A program made the position numbers and the translations under genes. A model generated the notes under the pieces. That model saw only the letters and a list, made by a program, of their open reading frames with translations, was not told where the DNA came from and made no database searches. This document shows, in pieces, positions 1 to 8,267 of a stretch of 64,000 nucleotides of DNA; the stretch's first letter is position 1; each line of letters opens with the position of its first letter. Location of the stretch: assembly GCA_963727835.1 (NCBI GenBank), contig CAVSIB010000059.1:33452-97451 (forward strand), read 5' to 3'. The DNA is from G026625185 sp963727835. GTDB lineage: Bacteria; Desulfobacterota; WTBG01; JAGOGO01.

Positions 1-1178
1 AAAGCGCTGGCGCGCAAAATCGCCCGGATTTGAGTTTTAAAAAGATCAACTTCCCGAAGTCCCAGTCGAATCGCCCTCAGCCCTAAAGCAGGATTCATCT
101 CCTGGGCCACATTTATTCGCGAGATAAATTTATCGCCTCCGAGATCAAACGTACGGATGGTAGTAGGATTGGGAGAAATTTTTTCGACCACCTTTCGGTA
201 GGTCTGAAAATGTTCCTCCTCCGAAGGGAGCTCCGGACGATTGAGGTAGAGAAATTCGGTCCGGTACAGTCCGATCCCCTCCGCGCCGTGGTGGAGAACT
301 GAGGGAAGCTCTTCAGTGATTTCAATGTTGGCTAAAAGCCTGATGCGATACCCATCCCGGGTTTCAGCCAGCAGTGGTTTGAATTTAAGAAGCTCTTTTT
401 CCGAATAATCATATTTTTCCTTTTTCGCCCGATAGTCATTAAAAACTTTTTGTGAAGGATGAATGATAACTTCCCCAGAAATCCCATCCACAATAATCGA
501 ATCGCCACTCTGAATCTGTCGGGTAACCGTTTCTAAACCAACCACTGCTGGAATCTGTAAGGCTCGGGCCATAATAGCAGTGTGAGACGTTCTTCCTCCA
601 ACATCAGTAACAAACCCAAGGACCTTCTCCAAGTCTAAGTGAGCAGAATCTGCAGGAGACAAATTACGAGCCACAATAATTACCTTTTCCGATACTTTTT
701 GGCGATCGATTTTTTCTGCTCCCATCAGGTTCTGTAGAATTCGCTGCCCCACGTAATCAAGGTCGGTTTTCCGTTCTCTTAAATAATCATCTTCGATCTC
801 GGAGAAAGCTTTCTGTAAAGTATTCAGGACGCTTTTAAAAGCCCAGGCCGCGTTAATTTTTTCCTTACGAATGTGATTGGTGGTCTCCTTAATTAATAAT
901 TTATCTTCTAAGATCATCAAATAAGCATCAATAATAAAATAACCTTTTTTAAACCCTTTCTTTCGTATTTCCTTTTTCGTCTCTAAGAATTGACTTCGGG
1001 TGGTATCAATCGCTTTTAAAAATATCTTGATCTCTTTTTCAATTTCATCTTTCTCGTTCAAAGAATACGTGGGGATTTCAACTGTTCCCTCCTCAACCAG
1101 AAAAGCTTTACCCAGAATTATCCCGGAGGAAACTCCAATCCCCTGAAGGCGAATGTCTTGTGTTGGCTGAGATTCCAT
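1..1178 (-). CDS. ptsI: Phosphoenolpyruvate-protein phosphotransferase (PTS enzyme I), 3' part outside window
   Basis: Enzyme I takes phosphate from phosphoenolpyruvate and passes it to HPr, the first step of the phosphotransferase system, in the cytoplasm. The reverse-strand frame opens at ATG 1178 with an AAGG Shine-Dalgarno about 8 nt upstream and stays open to the window edge, giving 392 codons of a family usually near 575 residues. The phosphohistidine motif GGRTSHTAIMA is present, with the active His at about residue 199, followed by the PEP-binding barrel with the stretches LYRTEF and IRTFDLGGDK. It follows rsmI on the same strand with a gap of about 60 nt. The gene for HPr is not in the window. 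The name is firm; whether this serves sugar uptake or nitrogen-type regulation cannot be seen. Confidence 0.95.
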   Translation of the reverse strand, partial: MESQPTQDIRLQGIGVSSGIILGKAFLVEEGTVEIPTYSLNEKDEIEKEIKIFLKAIDTTRSQFLETKKEIRKKGFKKGYFIIDAYLMILEDKLLIKETTNHIRKEKINAAWAFKSVLNTLQKAFSEIEDDYLRERKTDLDYVGQRILQNLMGAEKIDRQKVSEKVIIVARNLSPADSAHLDLEKVLGFVTDVGGRTSHTAIMARALQIPAVVGLETVTRQIQSGDSIIVDGISGEVIIHPSQKVFNDYRAKKEKYDYSEKELLKFKPLLAETRDGYRIRLLANIEITEELPSVLHHGAEGIGLYRTEFLYLNRPELPSEEEHFQTYRKVVEKISPNPTTIRTFDLGGDKFISRINVAQEMNPALGLRAIRLGLREVDLFKTQIRAILRASA

Positions 1179-1237
1179 TATCACGACCTTTGAAAATTAA
1201 AAATGCGCCGCCTCATGGCTTAAGGATAAACCATAGT

Positions 1238-1954
1238 TCATTCTTTTTTTAAAGGCAATACTTTTTCTATATAGCGGCTAGTTGAAATTAAAACAGTAAA
1301 CTCACCTTTAACTTTTCTCTCGCTCAGTGTTTTTAAAACGTCAGAAAGGGGGCCTCTTATGATCTCTTCATAAAGTTTCGTAAGCTCTCGGGCAACCACC
1401 ACCCACCGCTCACCGTAAATGTCTAAGAAGTCTTGCAGGGTTGCTACAATTCGATAGGGAGATTCATAGAAAATAAGGGTCCGATCTTCGTTTTGAAGGC
1501 TTTGAATAAATTTTCGGCGAGAATTTGACTTCTTGGGTAAAAACCCTTCAAAACAAAACCGATCCGAAGGAAGTCCCGACGCACTCAAGGCAGTAATGAC
1601 AGCGGACACCCCCGGAATGGGTATCACGGGTATAGTATGGTGAATCGCCAGATTAATTACATAATATCCAGGGTCCGAAACCCCCGGAGTTCCGGCATCA
1701 GAAACTAAAGCAACTGACTTACCGGAAAGGAGACACTGTAATATTTTTTCTCCTTGACGCTTTTTATTGTAGTCATGATAAGAGGTAAGATCGACTTTGA
1801 TGTCATAAGCGTTCAAAAGGACCCTAGTCCTTCGCGTATCTTCCGCCGCGATCAGGTTCACCTGCTTAAGCACATTAATTGCCCGGAAAGTGATATCTTC
1901 CAAGTGGCCGATCGGAGTAGCGACAATATATAAGGTACCGGGAGAGGTTTCCAT
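1238..1954 (-). CDS. rsmI: 16S rRNA (cytidine(1402)-2'-O)-methyltransferase RsmI
   Basis: RsmI methylates the 2'-O of C1402 in the decoding centre of 16S rRNA, using S-adenosylmethionine. The protein begins with GTLYIVATPIGHLEDIT, carries the SAM-site motifs AAEDTRRTR, VSDAGTPGVSDPG and PIPGVSAV, and has the FYESPYRI segment, all hallmarks of the tetrapyrrole-methylase-fold RsmI family. At 238 residues it is shorter than the common 270-290, and the missing part is the C-terminal helical extension, which many members lack. It lies 35 nt downstream of the nucleoside phosphorylase and upstream of ptsI on the same strand, probably in one transcript. Confidence 0.95.
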   Translation of the reverse strand: METSPGTLYIVATPIGHLEDITFRAINVLKQVNLIAAEDTRRTRVLLNAYDIKVDLTSYHDYNKKRQGEKILQCLLSGKSVALVSDAGTPGVSDPGYYVINLAIHHTIPVIPIPGVSAVITALSASGLPSDRFCFEGFLPKKSNSRRKFIQSLQNEDRTLIFYESPYRIVATLQDFLDIYGERWVVVARELTKLYEEIIRGPLSDVLKTLSERKVKGEFTVLISTSRYIEKVLPLKKE

Positions 1955-1989
1955 AACAATTTTTTTGTCTTTTACCCGTGCCGTCTGAT

Positions 1990-2763
1990 CTATTGACTTA
2001 TTTCGTCTTCCCCTTCCGGTTGGGATAAAACCTGAAGAACAATGTCAATTGCGTGCACTAATGCCTTTTTATACTTTTGAGTCGTATATCCAGGATTCCA
2101 TTGTTGGGCAAAAAGTTCATCCGAAACAACCAGCAAAGCCCCCACCTCTACTCCATAAAAAGCACCCACTTTTAAAAAAGCCGAAAGTTCCATTTCAACC
2201 GCAATTGCTTTTTTCTGTTGAGCGTTTTTTATTTTTTGTGGTGTTTCCCGAAAGGGAGCATCAGTGGTCCAGACCTTTCCGCAAGCCCACGTTTGTGCCT
2301 TTACCTCGCACAAGGATTGTATCCTCCTGAGAAACCTCGGGTTCGCTTTTATCTTTTTCCCGGGCAAAGGGTAATGGGATGACGTCCCTTCGTCCGGGAT
2401 AGCGTTTTGGGGAATGACTAAATGCCCGATCCGGAGTTTTTCATCTAAAGACCCACATGAGCCTACCCCGATGATGTGACGAGCGCCAAAGGCAATTAAG
2501 ACTTCAAGCACCATGGCAGCCACAGAAGCGCTCATTCCCGGTCCGGCAAGGGTAATGGGTTTATTGTTGACCATGATGGTCTGCAAGGAACAGAACTTAA
2601 GATTTTTCCGAGATCCCGGGACAAGGTGGATTTTGGCAAGAAGCGAATTCCAATCAAAAGAATCAAAAACAACCAAAGCCTGAGGACAGACCTCAACTTT
2701 TTTTAAAAGATCATATGGCCGGATAAGCGGTGTTGTTTGAGAATCAGTTTTTTGAATACCCAT
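1990..2763 (-). CDS. Nucleoside phosphorylase (PNP/UDP family)
   Basis: This is a cytoplasmic nucleoside phosphorylase that cleaves a nucleoside with phosphate to base and ribose-1-phosphate, in nucleoside salvage. The phosphorylase_1 fold is indicated by GPGMSASVAAMVLEVLIAFG, the GVGSCGSL phosphate/ribose loop (about residues 100-107), and the VEMELSAFLKVG segment, where the Glu-Met-Glu triad binds the ribose. The Asp of VVSDEL fits the base-contacting position. Similarity to uridine phosphorylase-like proteins seems closest, but substrate choice (uridine, purine, MTA) cannot be fixed from sequence. ATG 2763 is the first gene of the minus-strand run to rsmI and ptsI, with a likely promoter just upstream. 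Confidence 0.85.
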   Translation of the reverse strand: MGIQKTDSQTTPLIRPYDLLKKVEVCPQALVVFDSFDWNSLLAKIHLVPGSRKNLKFCSLQTIMVNNKPITLAGPGMSASVAAMVLEVLIAFGARHIIGVGSCGSLDEKLRIGHLVIPQNAIPDEGTSSHYPLPGKKIKANPRFLRRIQSLCEVKAQTWACGKVWTTDAPFRETPQKIKNAQQKKAIAVEMELSAFLKVGAFYGVEVGALLVVSDELFAQQWNPGYTTQKYKKALVHAIDIVLQVLSQPEGEDEISQ

Positions 2764-3253
2764 GCTTGGTTTATTTCCAACAACTAGTTGGTCTTCAGTC
2801 TAAAATTTTGATTTTATTTTTTACCTTGTTTGTGACAATAAGTCATTAATATCTAAAAAGATATTTTTTTCTAATGTTTTTTTAAAAATAAGCCACTATT
2901 TCTTACCAAATATTTTTTCTCATTAAGCCTTGGGAGCACTTACTAGCTTTCAACCAACCGGATTTATTTGATTTTACTTGTCTGAAATTTTTTATAGGGA
3001 TAATTTCCAACGCCGCGATTTAACAATAATTAAAAACATACGAATAACCTGTTGAAAAATATTAATTTTTAAGAAAAGTGTTTTTTTTCTTGACAATTTA
3101 TAAAAAATCTAAAAGTATTGCATCTTTTTTATTTGTTTTTTTTACATGATTTGATTTTTTATCAGGAATTTATCGGCTGAAAAAATAAGGTGTTGCCACC
3201 AATGCCAGCTAAATACTAAAAAAGTAATTTTTTTATGAAAGGGGTAGGTTATC
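2764..3253. other. AT-rich intergenic region without genes
   Basis: This 490-nt divergent spacer holds no convincing open frame. It contains the minus-strand promoter at 2811-2838 and, on the plus strand, a perfect TTGACA at 3090-3095. No good -10 box sits at the right distance from that TTGACA (best is AAGTAT at 3113), so a plus promoter for the PxxKW gene is only suggested. Confidence 0.5.
2811..2838 (-). promoter_or_regulatory. Putative sigma-70 promoter for the nucleoside phosphorylase-rsmI-ptsI run
   Basis: On the minus strand TTGTCA (2838-2833) and TAAAAT (2816-2811) are separated by 16 nt; each matches five of six consensus bases. The start codon lies about 47 nt beyond the -10 box. 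The surrounding DNA is very AT-rich, so chance matches are possible. Confidence 0.4.
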
Positions 3254-3541
3254 ATGATTTGTCAAACGTTAAAAAATGGTGTAGAATGTATATTTATGAA
3301 ACAGAGTGGCTGCGGTTATAATGGAGGCAAATGTTATAACATTGTTGAAAGCTGTGAGGGGTGTAGCCGAATTCAAGAGTTCGAAACTGGAAAATTTTGC
3401 TCTTCGTATGCGGAGCCAGGCATGAAATGGAAAAATGGCCAATGCAATTTTGCCACTCACATTGTCAAGGAATCTGCCGCGCCCAAAAAAGTCGTTAATG
3501 CCCTTAAGGCTTCCAAACGGAAGGCTACAGGGAAAATGTAA
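3254..3541 (+). CDS. PxxKW family cysteine-rich protein
   Basis: This is a 95-residue protein with cysteines at about residues 3, 12, 20, 27, 35, 38, 49 and 64, and the diagnostic PGMKW (PxxKW) motif near residues 55-59. The family is known mainly from Desulfobacterota and has no established function; the cysteine spacing suggests metal or Fe-S binding. The C-terminus is Lys/Ala-rich and probably disordered. The start ATG follows a clear purine-rich ribosome site (AAAGGGG, about 8 nt upstream). It is monocistronic: a long AT-rich leader precedes it and a strong terminator follows at 3561-3629. Confidence 0.8.
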   Translation: MICQTLKNGVECIFMKQSGCGYNGGKCYNIVESCEGCSRIQEFETGKFCSSYAEPGMKWKNGQCNFATHIVKESAAPKKVVNALKASKRKATGKM

Positions 3542-3560
3542 TTTCGAATTTTTACCAATT

Positions 3561-3629
3561 TTTCGGGTGGGCGGTTTAACATATCCCCATTTCCCCTCTT
3601 CCCGGCCGCCCCACCCGAAACCATTTTTT
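3561..3629 (+). terminator. Strong Rho-independent terminator after the PxxKW gene
   Basis: The left arm TTTCGGGTGGG (3561-3571) pairs perfectly with CCCACCCGAAA (3610-3620). Three further pairs (CGG 3572-3574 with CCG 3606-3608) form across a one-base bulge. The stem is followed by T6 at 3624-3629. It begins 20 nt after the stop codon. No T-run is present for the minus direction, so it serves the plus-strand gene. Confidence 0.85.
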
Positions 3630-3639
3630 CGACCTCACA

Positions 3640-4125
3640 TTAAAGTTCCTTTAGAACTCCCTGAATTATCTCCCTCAGGCCTTTATCAGCAGTGGTCATA
3701 GCGATGATTTCGAGTTTAGCGCGAAATCCTTGCATTGCGGTTAGACTTCTTTCCCGGTAGTTGCTTTTCAGTTTTAAAATTACCTCCTTAACCGTACCCA
3801 CATCTTTATGATCAAGAAAAAGGAAAAGAGTATCCCAGTCGTCAGGAAGGCCATATTCACGGATAAACTTCTTTGCTATTGCCGGGAATTTTGGGGTTCC
3901 GTGACGGTTATAAAGCTCATTACGGTCTTTTCTATATTCCGGAGTTCCCTTCTTCCCCATAAATAATTTTTCTGCTTCTTTGCGGTATTGTTTTTGAATC
4001 CATTCTGACCGCTTAGATTTTTTAAAAACAGGCTTTTCCTGCGAAGCGTGTTTACTTTTATCCTTTTGCCTATCAATCTCCCGCCAGGATAAATTTTCTC
4101 TATCGTCCTCATCGTAATTAATCAT
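3640..4125 (-). CDS. Conserved-looking protein of unknown function
   Basis: This 161-residue protein is not recognised. The first 60 or so residues are highly charged and probably disordered (Asp/Glu/Lys/Arg-rich). The rest looks like a compact helical domain with FPAIAKKFIREYGLPDDWDT, LFLFLDHKDV and a C-terminal AMTTADKGLREIIQGVLKEL. No cysteine clusters, signal peptide or membrane segments are seen. ATG 4125 has a strong GGAGGG ribosome site, and the gene starts 12 nt after the Mur ligase stop, so it is very likely the last gene of the M23-dtd-mobA-Mur ligase operon. The real codon structure and operon position argue it is expressed. Confidence 0.65.
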   Translation of the reverse strand: MINYDEDDRENLSWREIDRQKDKSKHASQEKPVFKKSKRSEWIQKQYRKEAEKLFMGKKGTPEYRKDRNELYNRHGTPKFPAIAKKFIREYGLPDDWDTLFLFLDHKDVGTVKEVILKLKSNYRERSLTAMQGFRAKLEIIAMTTADKGLREIIQGVLKEL

Positions 4126-4137
4126 TTTCCCTCCTCA

Positions 4138-5538
4138 CTAAAAATCATTTTTTTTCAGGGAAAAAGCTGTCTTATTTTGCAGGCTTCTTAAAATTTTTTG
4201 TGCCACACTCGTCAACGAGTTATCCCTCGCTCCCATTACCACAACCACATCTCCCGGTTGTGCGCTTGCAGCAACCTGATCAATAACCTGCTCTCGATCT
4301 TTAACGTTTTCGGCTTGGGGAACACAAATTTCCCTGACTAACTCAGCTGAAGAAATTGTTTTTTCAACTGTCCCGCCCACGTAAAAAATATCAAGCAAAA
4401 TCACGATATCGGTTTTCCTTAAGGCAAGGTTAAAAGTCGCGATGAGTTCTTCTTTAATAAGTTTAGTCGGCCCAAAACCATGAGGCTGATAGATGACGAT
4501 AAGCCGTGAACCCATGAGCTTAAGGGTCTCAAGCGCGGCTGCAATCTTGGCTGCGTTGTGCGAAAAATCATCAAACACTTTAATACCGCTTGTCTCCCCT
4601 ACCAAGGAAAGCCGTCTTTCCACTCCTCGAAACATTTTCAGCGCCTGCCTTATCGTACCAAGAGGAATCTTTAGTTTTATTCCCAGTGCGATCACTGCTA
4701 ACGCATTGGCAACATTATGCTTGCCCGGAACGGAAAGGGAAAAAAACGTCTCCTGAGCTTTAAAGGTTGAACCGGATGCTGTTAAGGTGACTTCCTCCGC
4801 CCTAACGCCACTTTCCGGGTTAAAGCCAAAGGTCAAAACCCGTTCCGGAGGAATGCGAGCGGTGAGTTCTCGGGAAAAAGGGCACTCACCATTCACAATC
4901 ACTTCATTTTTTATATTTCCAATAAACCTTGAAAAAATTTTAATCAGCTCAGGCAGGGGTTTGTGGTCCTTTGAAATATTTGCTAAAATTCCAATCTCCG
5001 GATAAAATTTCACCAGTGACCCGTCGCTTTCATCGGTTTCGATCAGCATAAAATGAGAATTTCCGAGTTTGACGTTCCCTAACCTACCCTGGCTTTTATA
5101 CTCAGAAATAATGGCGCCATTGATTACCGTGGGATCTAAACAAGCTTCATCCATAACTTTCGCAGCCATCGCCGTGATAGTTGATTTTCCACTTGTTCCG
5201 GCCACGGCAATTCCCCACGCGCTATTAAAAAGCCGGGCCAGTAACTCGGCACGCGTAACTACCGGAAGGGCAAATTCCCTGGCCCTTTTTAAATCTAGAT
5301 TATCATTTTCGATCGCACCAGAGATTATCACCTCATCAATCTCCGCCCCTATCCCCGTTCCATCTTGGGGAAAAAGTTTTATTCCGCGGGACTGGAGAAA
5401 GGTAAAAATCTCCTTATCCCTTTGCTGGTCAAAATTGCGGTCCGAACCGAACACAAAATTCCCCTGCGCACAAGTTATTTGAGCAAGCCCAGTCATGCCG
5501 CTTCCCCCAATACCAATAAAAAAAATGCGTTTACTCAT
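4138..5538 (-). CDS. Mur ligase of the MurC/Mpl type
   Basis: This is a cytoplasmic ATP-dependent amide ligase of peptidoglycan synthesis or recycling, 466 residues. The N-terminal UDP-MurNAc-binding Rossmann domain starts KRIFFIGIGGSGMTGLAQ. The ATP P-loop is GTSGKST (about residues 114-120), followed by the central-domain motif ETDESDGSL and ANISKDHKPL. The C-terminal ligase domain contains RRLSLVGE and DDFSHNAAKI. The N-terminal motif separates MurC/Mpl from MurD/E/F. MurC adds L-alanine to UDP-MurNAc; Mpl reattaches the recovered tripeptide. The DDFSHN motif deviates from the usual DDxAHHPTE, and the setting away from a division-cell wall cluster favours an Mpl-like or paralogous role, so no symbol is assigned. 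Confidence 0.8.
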   Translation of the reverse strand: MSKRIFFIGIGGSGMTGLAQITCAQGNFVFGSDRNFDQQRDKEIFTFLQSRGIKLFPQDGTGIGAEIDEVIISGAIENDNLDLKRAREFALPVVTRAELLARLFNSAWGIAVAGTSGKSTITAMAAKVMDEACLDPTVINGAIISEYKSQGRLGNVKLGNSHFMLIETDESDGSLVKFYPEIGILANISKDHKPLPELIKIFSRFIGNIKNEVIVNGECPFSRELTARIPPERVLTFGFNPESGVRAEEVTLTASGSTFKAQETFFSLSVPGKHNVANALAVIALGIKLKIPLGTIRQALKMFRGVERRLSLVGETSGIKVFDDFSHNAAKIAAALETLKLMGSRLIVIYQPHGFGPTKLIKEELIATFNLALRKTDIVILLDIFYVGGTVEKTISSAELVREICVPQAENVKDREQVIDQVAASAQPGDVVVVMGARDNSLTSVAQKILRSLQNKTAFSLKKNDF

Positions 5539-5553
5539 AAAGTAAAAAATTCA

Positions 5554-6144
5554 TCAAGGCGGAGTATTCGGGTGGGTCTCCAGAAGCTTTTTTAGTTCTT
5601 CAGGAGTATTTATATTAGATAACGTGTATAAATCCGGATCGAACGGTTTAAGTTCTTCCCCGCTAACCACTCTCACTCTCATCCCTTGGTAGGCTTTGAC
5701 GATTTTAAGCTCTCCCTGATGCAACAGCCGCTCAATAGGTTTTAGTAACGTCCGAGGATAAATCGCATGGAGCGGTTGCCAATAATCTTTTGTTCTTTGC
5801 ACGACAATATCAGCGGTTTGAGCCAAACTAAGGAAGTAGTGTATGACTCTTTTGTCCAGAAAAGGCATATCACAGCCTACGAAAAAAGCTTTTGGCGAAG
5901 AAGAGAAAAAAAGGCCAGTATAAATACCCCCCAAGGAACCTTTTCCCGGAACAAGATCAGTTACGATCCTAACGTTTAACTCTATGTAATCTAACGGCGT
6001 ATTAGTCACTAAAAGAACATCATCAAAAATTTTTCTAAAAAGAGAAACAGTACGATCAATGATTCGTTTGCCGTTAATTTCAATAAAGGCTTTATTTTTA
6101 CCCATGCGGTTGCTTTCCCCGCCTGCAAGAATGACCCCTGTCAT
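5554..6144 (-). CDS. mobA: Molybdenum cofactor guanylyltransferase MobA
   Basis: MobA joins GMP from GTP to molybdopterin to make the guanine dinucleotide cofactor of DMSO-reductase-family enzymes. The nucleotide-binding start TGVILAGGESNRMGKNKAF, the GSLGGIYTGL loop and the metal site VGCDMPFL are typical. ATG 6144 is chosen, giving 196 residues. An in-frame TTG at 6153 would add three residues and overlap the dtd stop. The gene lies five nt after dtd. Molybdopterin-GMP would be needed by formate dehydrogenase-type enzymes; the MopB protein at the right end of this window may not be such an enzyme. Confidence 0.9.
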   Translation of the reverse strand: MTGVILAGGESNRMGKNKAFIEINGKRIIDRTVSLFRKIFDDVLLVTNTPLDYIELNVRIVTDLVPGKGSLGGIYTGLFFSSSPKAFFVGCDMPFLDKRVIHYFLSLAQTADIVVQRTKDYWQPLHAIYPRTLLKPIERLLHQGELKIVKAYQGMRVRVVSGEELKPFDPDLYTLSNINTPEELKKLLETHPNTPP

Positions 6145-6149
6145 AAAAA

Positions 6150-6599
6150 TCAAAATACCTTTTTGCTATCCATGAGAATCGTAACCGGGCCATTGTTGAT
6201 TAGGCCCACTTCCATAAGCGCCTGGAATTCACCGGTAGCCACGGTAATTCCTTGTTCTTTTACTCGCTCAATAAAATACTGGTACAGCTTCTTTGCTTCT
6301 GGAGGCTCAGCCGCAGCCGTAAAGGATGGTCTCCTTCCTTTCCGGCAATCAGCGATTAGGGTAAACTGGGATACGATGAGCATCTCGCCTCCGACATCGG
6401 AGAGAGAGCGATTCATCTTCCCCTCCTGATCGTCAAAAATTCTCAGGTTAATAGTTTTTTCAACTAGGTAATTCGCATCGTCGCAATTATCTTCCCGCGA
6501 AATTCCGAGCAAAACCAAAAGCCCAAAGCCAATTGATCCGATTATCTCTTCGTTAACAATAACCTGAGCGCTTTTTACCCTTTGGATGACTGCACGCAT
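6150..6599 (-). CDS. dtd: D-aminoacyl-tRNA deacylase
   Basis: Dtd hydrolyses D-amino acids (and glycine on tRNA-Ala) from mischarged tRNAs, a proofreading step. The full 149-residue length is normal. It begins MRAVIQRVKSAQVIV and contains the conserved SQFTL motif (about residues 77-81), the GRRPSFTAAA segment and the NNGPVT cross-subunit Gly-Pro motif near the end. It is second gene in a tight minus-strand operon, 20 nt after the M23 peptidase and directly before mobA. Confidence 0.96.
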   Translation of the reverse strand: MRAVIQRVKSAQVIVNEEIIGSIGFGLLVLLGISREDNCDDANYLVEKTINLRIFDDQEGKMNRSLSDVGGEMLIVSQFTLIADCRKGRRPSFTAAAEPPEAKKLYQYFIERVKEQGITVATGEFQALMEVGLINNGPVTILMDSKKVF

Positions 6600-6619
6600 A
6601 CTCCATGATAATGGAGAAA

Positions 6620-7936
6620 TTAACGGGCAGCAACCATTTTTTGAAAGGAATCTTTTTTTTCTTCAAGTTGGGCGATCATTTTTCGTGAGGTTTCTGCGAA
6701 CAGATGACGATAGGCATTGTCCACGGGAAATCCCGGAGGAAATTTTTCTTGGAGGGGATTAACAAAGCGTCCATTTTTTTCCATGCGGTAATCTAAATGG
6801 GGGCCGGTGGCTAAACCGGTGCTCCCTACATACCCAATAATCTCTTTCTGTTGTACCCGCTCGCCAACTCTAATAGTTTTTCCGAAACCTGAAAGGTGGT
6901 TATACATCGTCTCATAACCGAGAGGATGGCGAACCCTTAGTGAGTTACCGTTTCCATTTTTCCACCCCTTTTCCACTACGACCCCATCGCCGACAGCTAA
7001 AACTGGCGTACCCTGAGGAGCCGCAAAATCAATTCCCAAATGAGGTTTATACTGGTTTAAAATGGGATGAAACCGATGGTAGGAGAACCCTGAACTTATC
7101 CGCGTAAACTTAAGCGGAGCTCGGAGAAAGCTTCGCCTTACGGAAATTCCTTCAGGAGTAAAATAACCCTCTTGCCCTTTTGGGTCTTTAAAGTAAATAG
7201 CTCGATGCACTTTGCCCTGATTATTATATTCTGCGGCTTTAATTTTTCCATAACAGAACAACTGATCATCCTTAAAATATTTTTCGATAATAAAGGCAAA
7301 CTGGTCACCTTTTTGAAGGTCATGCCGAAAATCTATATCCCAAGCCAAAATCTCCGCAAAATCAATGGCCACTTGGTCATGCTCTCCCGCTTTAACAATC
7401 GCGCCAAAAAGAGAATCTTCAATCACCCCAGAGACCTTGGTAATTTTTTTGCTCAGAAAAACCTTGTCTTTGCTCGGAAGAAGTTTTTCACCCTCTTTTC
7501 TCAAATTGTAAATCGTAACCAGATTTGTCTTTATGGTGAGTTTAAGGAGGTTCCCTTTCCCATCCGTTTCTATGTTGTATTCATCTCCCGGAGAAAGCTT
7601 GCGACAATTAAAAACTGGCTTAAATGCCTCAATACACTCAGCAATTGTTAAAGAAGAAAAGCCATGATCGGAAAGAATAGAACAAAAAGTATTTCCTGAC
7701 TCTACTTTTCCTTGCATAATATTAATCGGTTTATCGGCTAGAAAAGGAGAAAAGGGGTTCGAAAGAAATTCGTTTAGGTTGGGAGGTTGGGGGGTGGGAA
7801 GAGAATACGAATCATGTTTGGACACTAAAAGAGGGAAAAAAGCAAAAAAGAAAATCAAAAAAACAAAGACCCTTTTTTGGGGGGGCCGGAAACTTTTGAT
7901 CTCTTTTCTCAGTTCGGCAAACCTTCGTAAATGCAT
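6620..7936 (-). CDS. M23 (LytM) family peptidoglycan endopeptidase, membrane-anchored
   Basis: This is a 438-residue MepM/ShyA-like cell-wall hydrolase acting in the periplasm. A short basic cytoplasmic start is followed by one hydrophobic segment (about residues 22-40, VFVFLIFFFAFFPLLV), an OapA/LysM-like N-terminal region and a second beta-domain, then the LytM domain from about residue 290. The first zinc motif HLGIDFAAP (HxxxD) and MYNHLSG are intact. The final motif reads GPHLDYRM, where the usual GPHLHYE has a second His, so one zinc ligand is Asp here. The protein ends in a Lys/Glu-rich helix. It heads the operon with dtd, mobA and the Mur ligase. Expected activity is cleavage of peptide cross-links. 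Confidence 0.88.
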   Translation of the reverse strand: MHLRRFAELRKEIKSFRPPQKRVFVFLIFFFAFFPLLVSKHDSYSLPTPQPPNLNEFLSNPFSPFLADKPINIMQGKVESGNTFCSILSDHGFSSLTIAECIEAFKPVFNCRKLSPGDEYNIETDGKGNLLKLTIKTNLVTIYNLRKEGEKLLPSKDKVFLSKKITKVSGVIEDSLFGAIVKAGEHDQVAIDFAEILAWDIDFRHDLQKGDQFAFIIEKYFKDDQLFCYGKIKAAEYNNQGKVHRAIYFKDPKGQEGYFTPEGISVRRSFLRAPLKFTRISSGFSYHRFHPILNQYKPHLGIDFAAPQGTPVLAVGDGVVVEKGWKNGNGNSLRVRHPLGYETMYNHLSGFGKTIRVGERVQQKEIIGYVGSTGLATGPHLDYRMEKNGRFVNPLQEKFPPGFPVDNAYRHLFAETSRKMIAQLEEKKDSFQKMVAAR

Positions 7937-8267
7937 TTCTGCCTAAGCGTGTCTTAGTGAAGAAATTAAATAATTTTTTTTACTATAGGATTTTTTTTGA
8001 AAGGAAATTTTTTTATATTTTATACATTATTTAAAGAGATTCAAGAAAAAAATAAAGGTGAGGTAATTTCGACGAAATCACTTCTTGCAAACCCTTTTGT
8101 AATAAGCTAAATAAATAATTTTAAACTCTGAAACCCAACCTCGTCAGATTTTCCGCAAGAGGATTGTTCTGGTTTTATAATGCGGGATTACACAAGAAAG
8201 ATTATATCTGAAGGTCGAACAACACGGATTACATAAGATTATTGCCATTAGGGTAACAAGAAAAAAA
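7937..8267. other. Divergent intergenic region before bioB
   Basis: This 331-nt AT-rich spacer holds no open frame I trust. A perfect TATAAT at 8176-8181 lies on the plus strand about 90 nt before bioB, but the -35 position (TTCCGC at 8151-8156 or nearby) is weak. No clear BirA-type operator could be recognised. On the minus strand a TATAGT-like box near 7982-7987 may serve the M23 gene. Confidence 0.4.
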
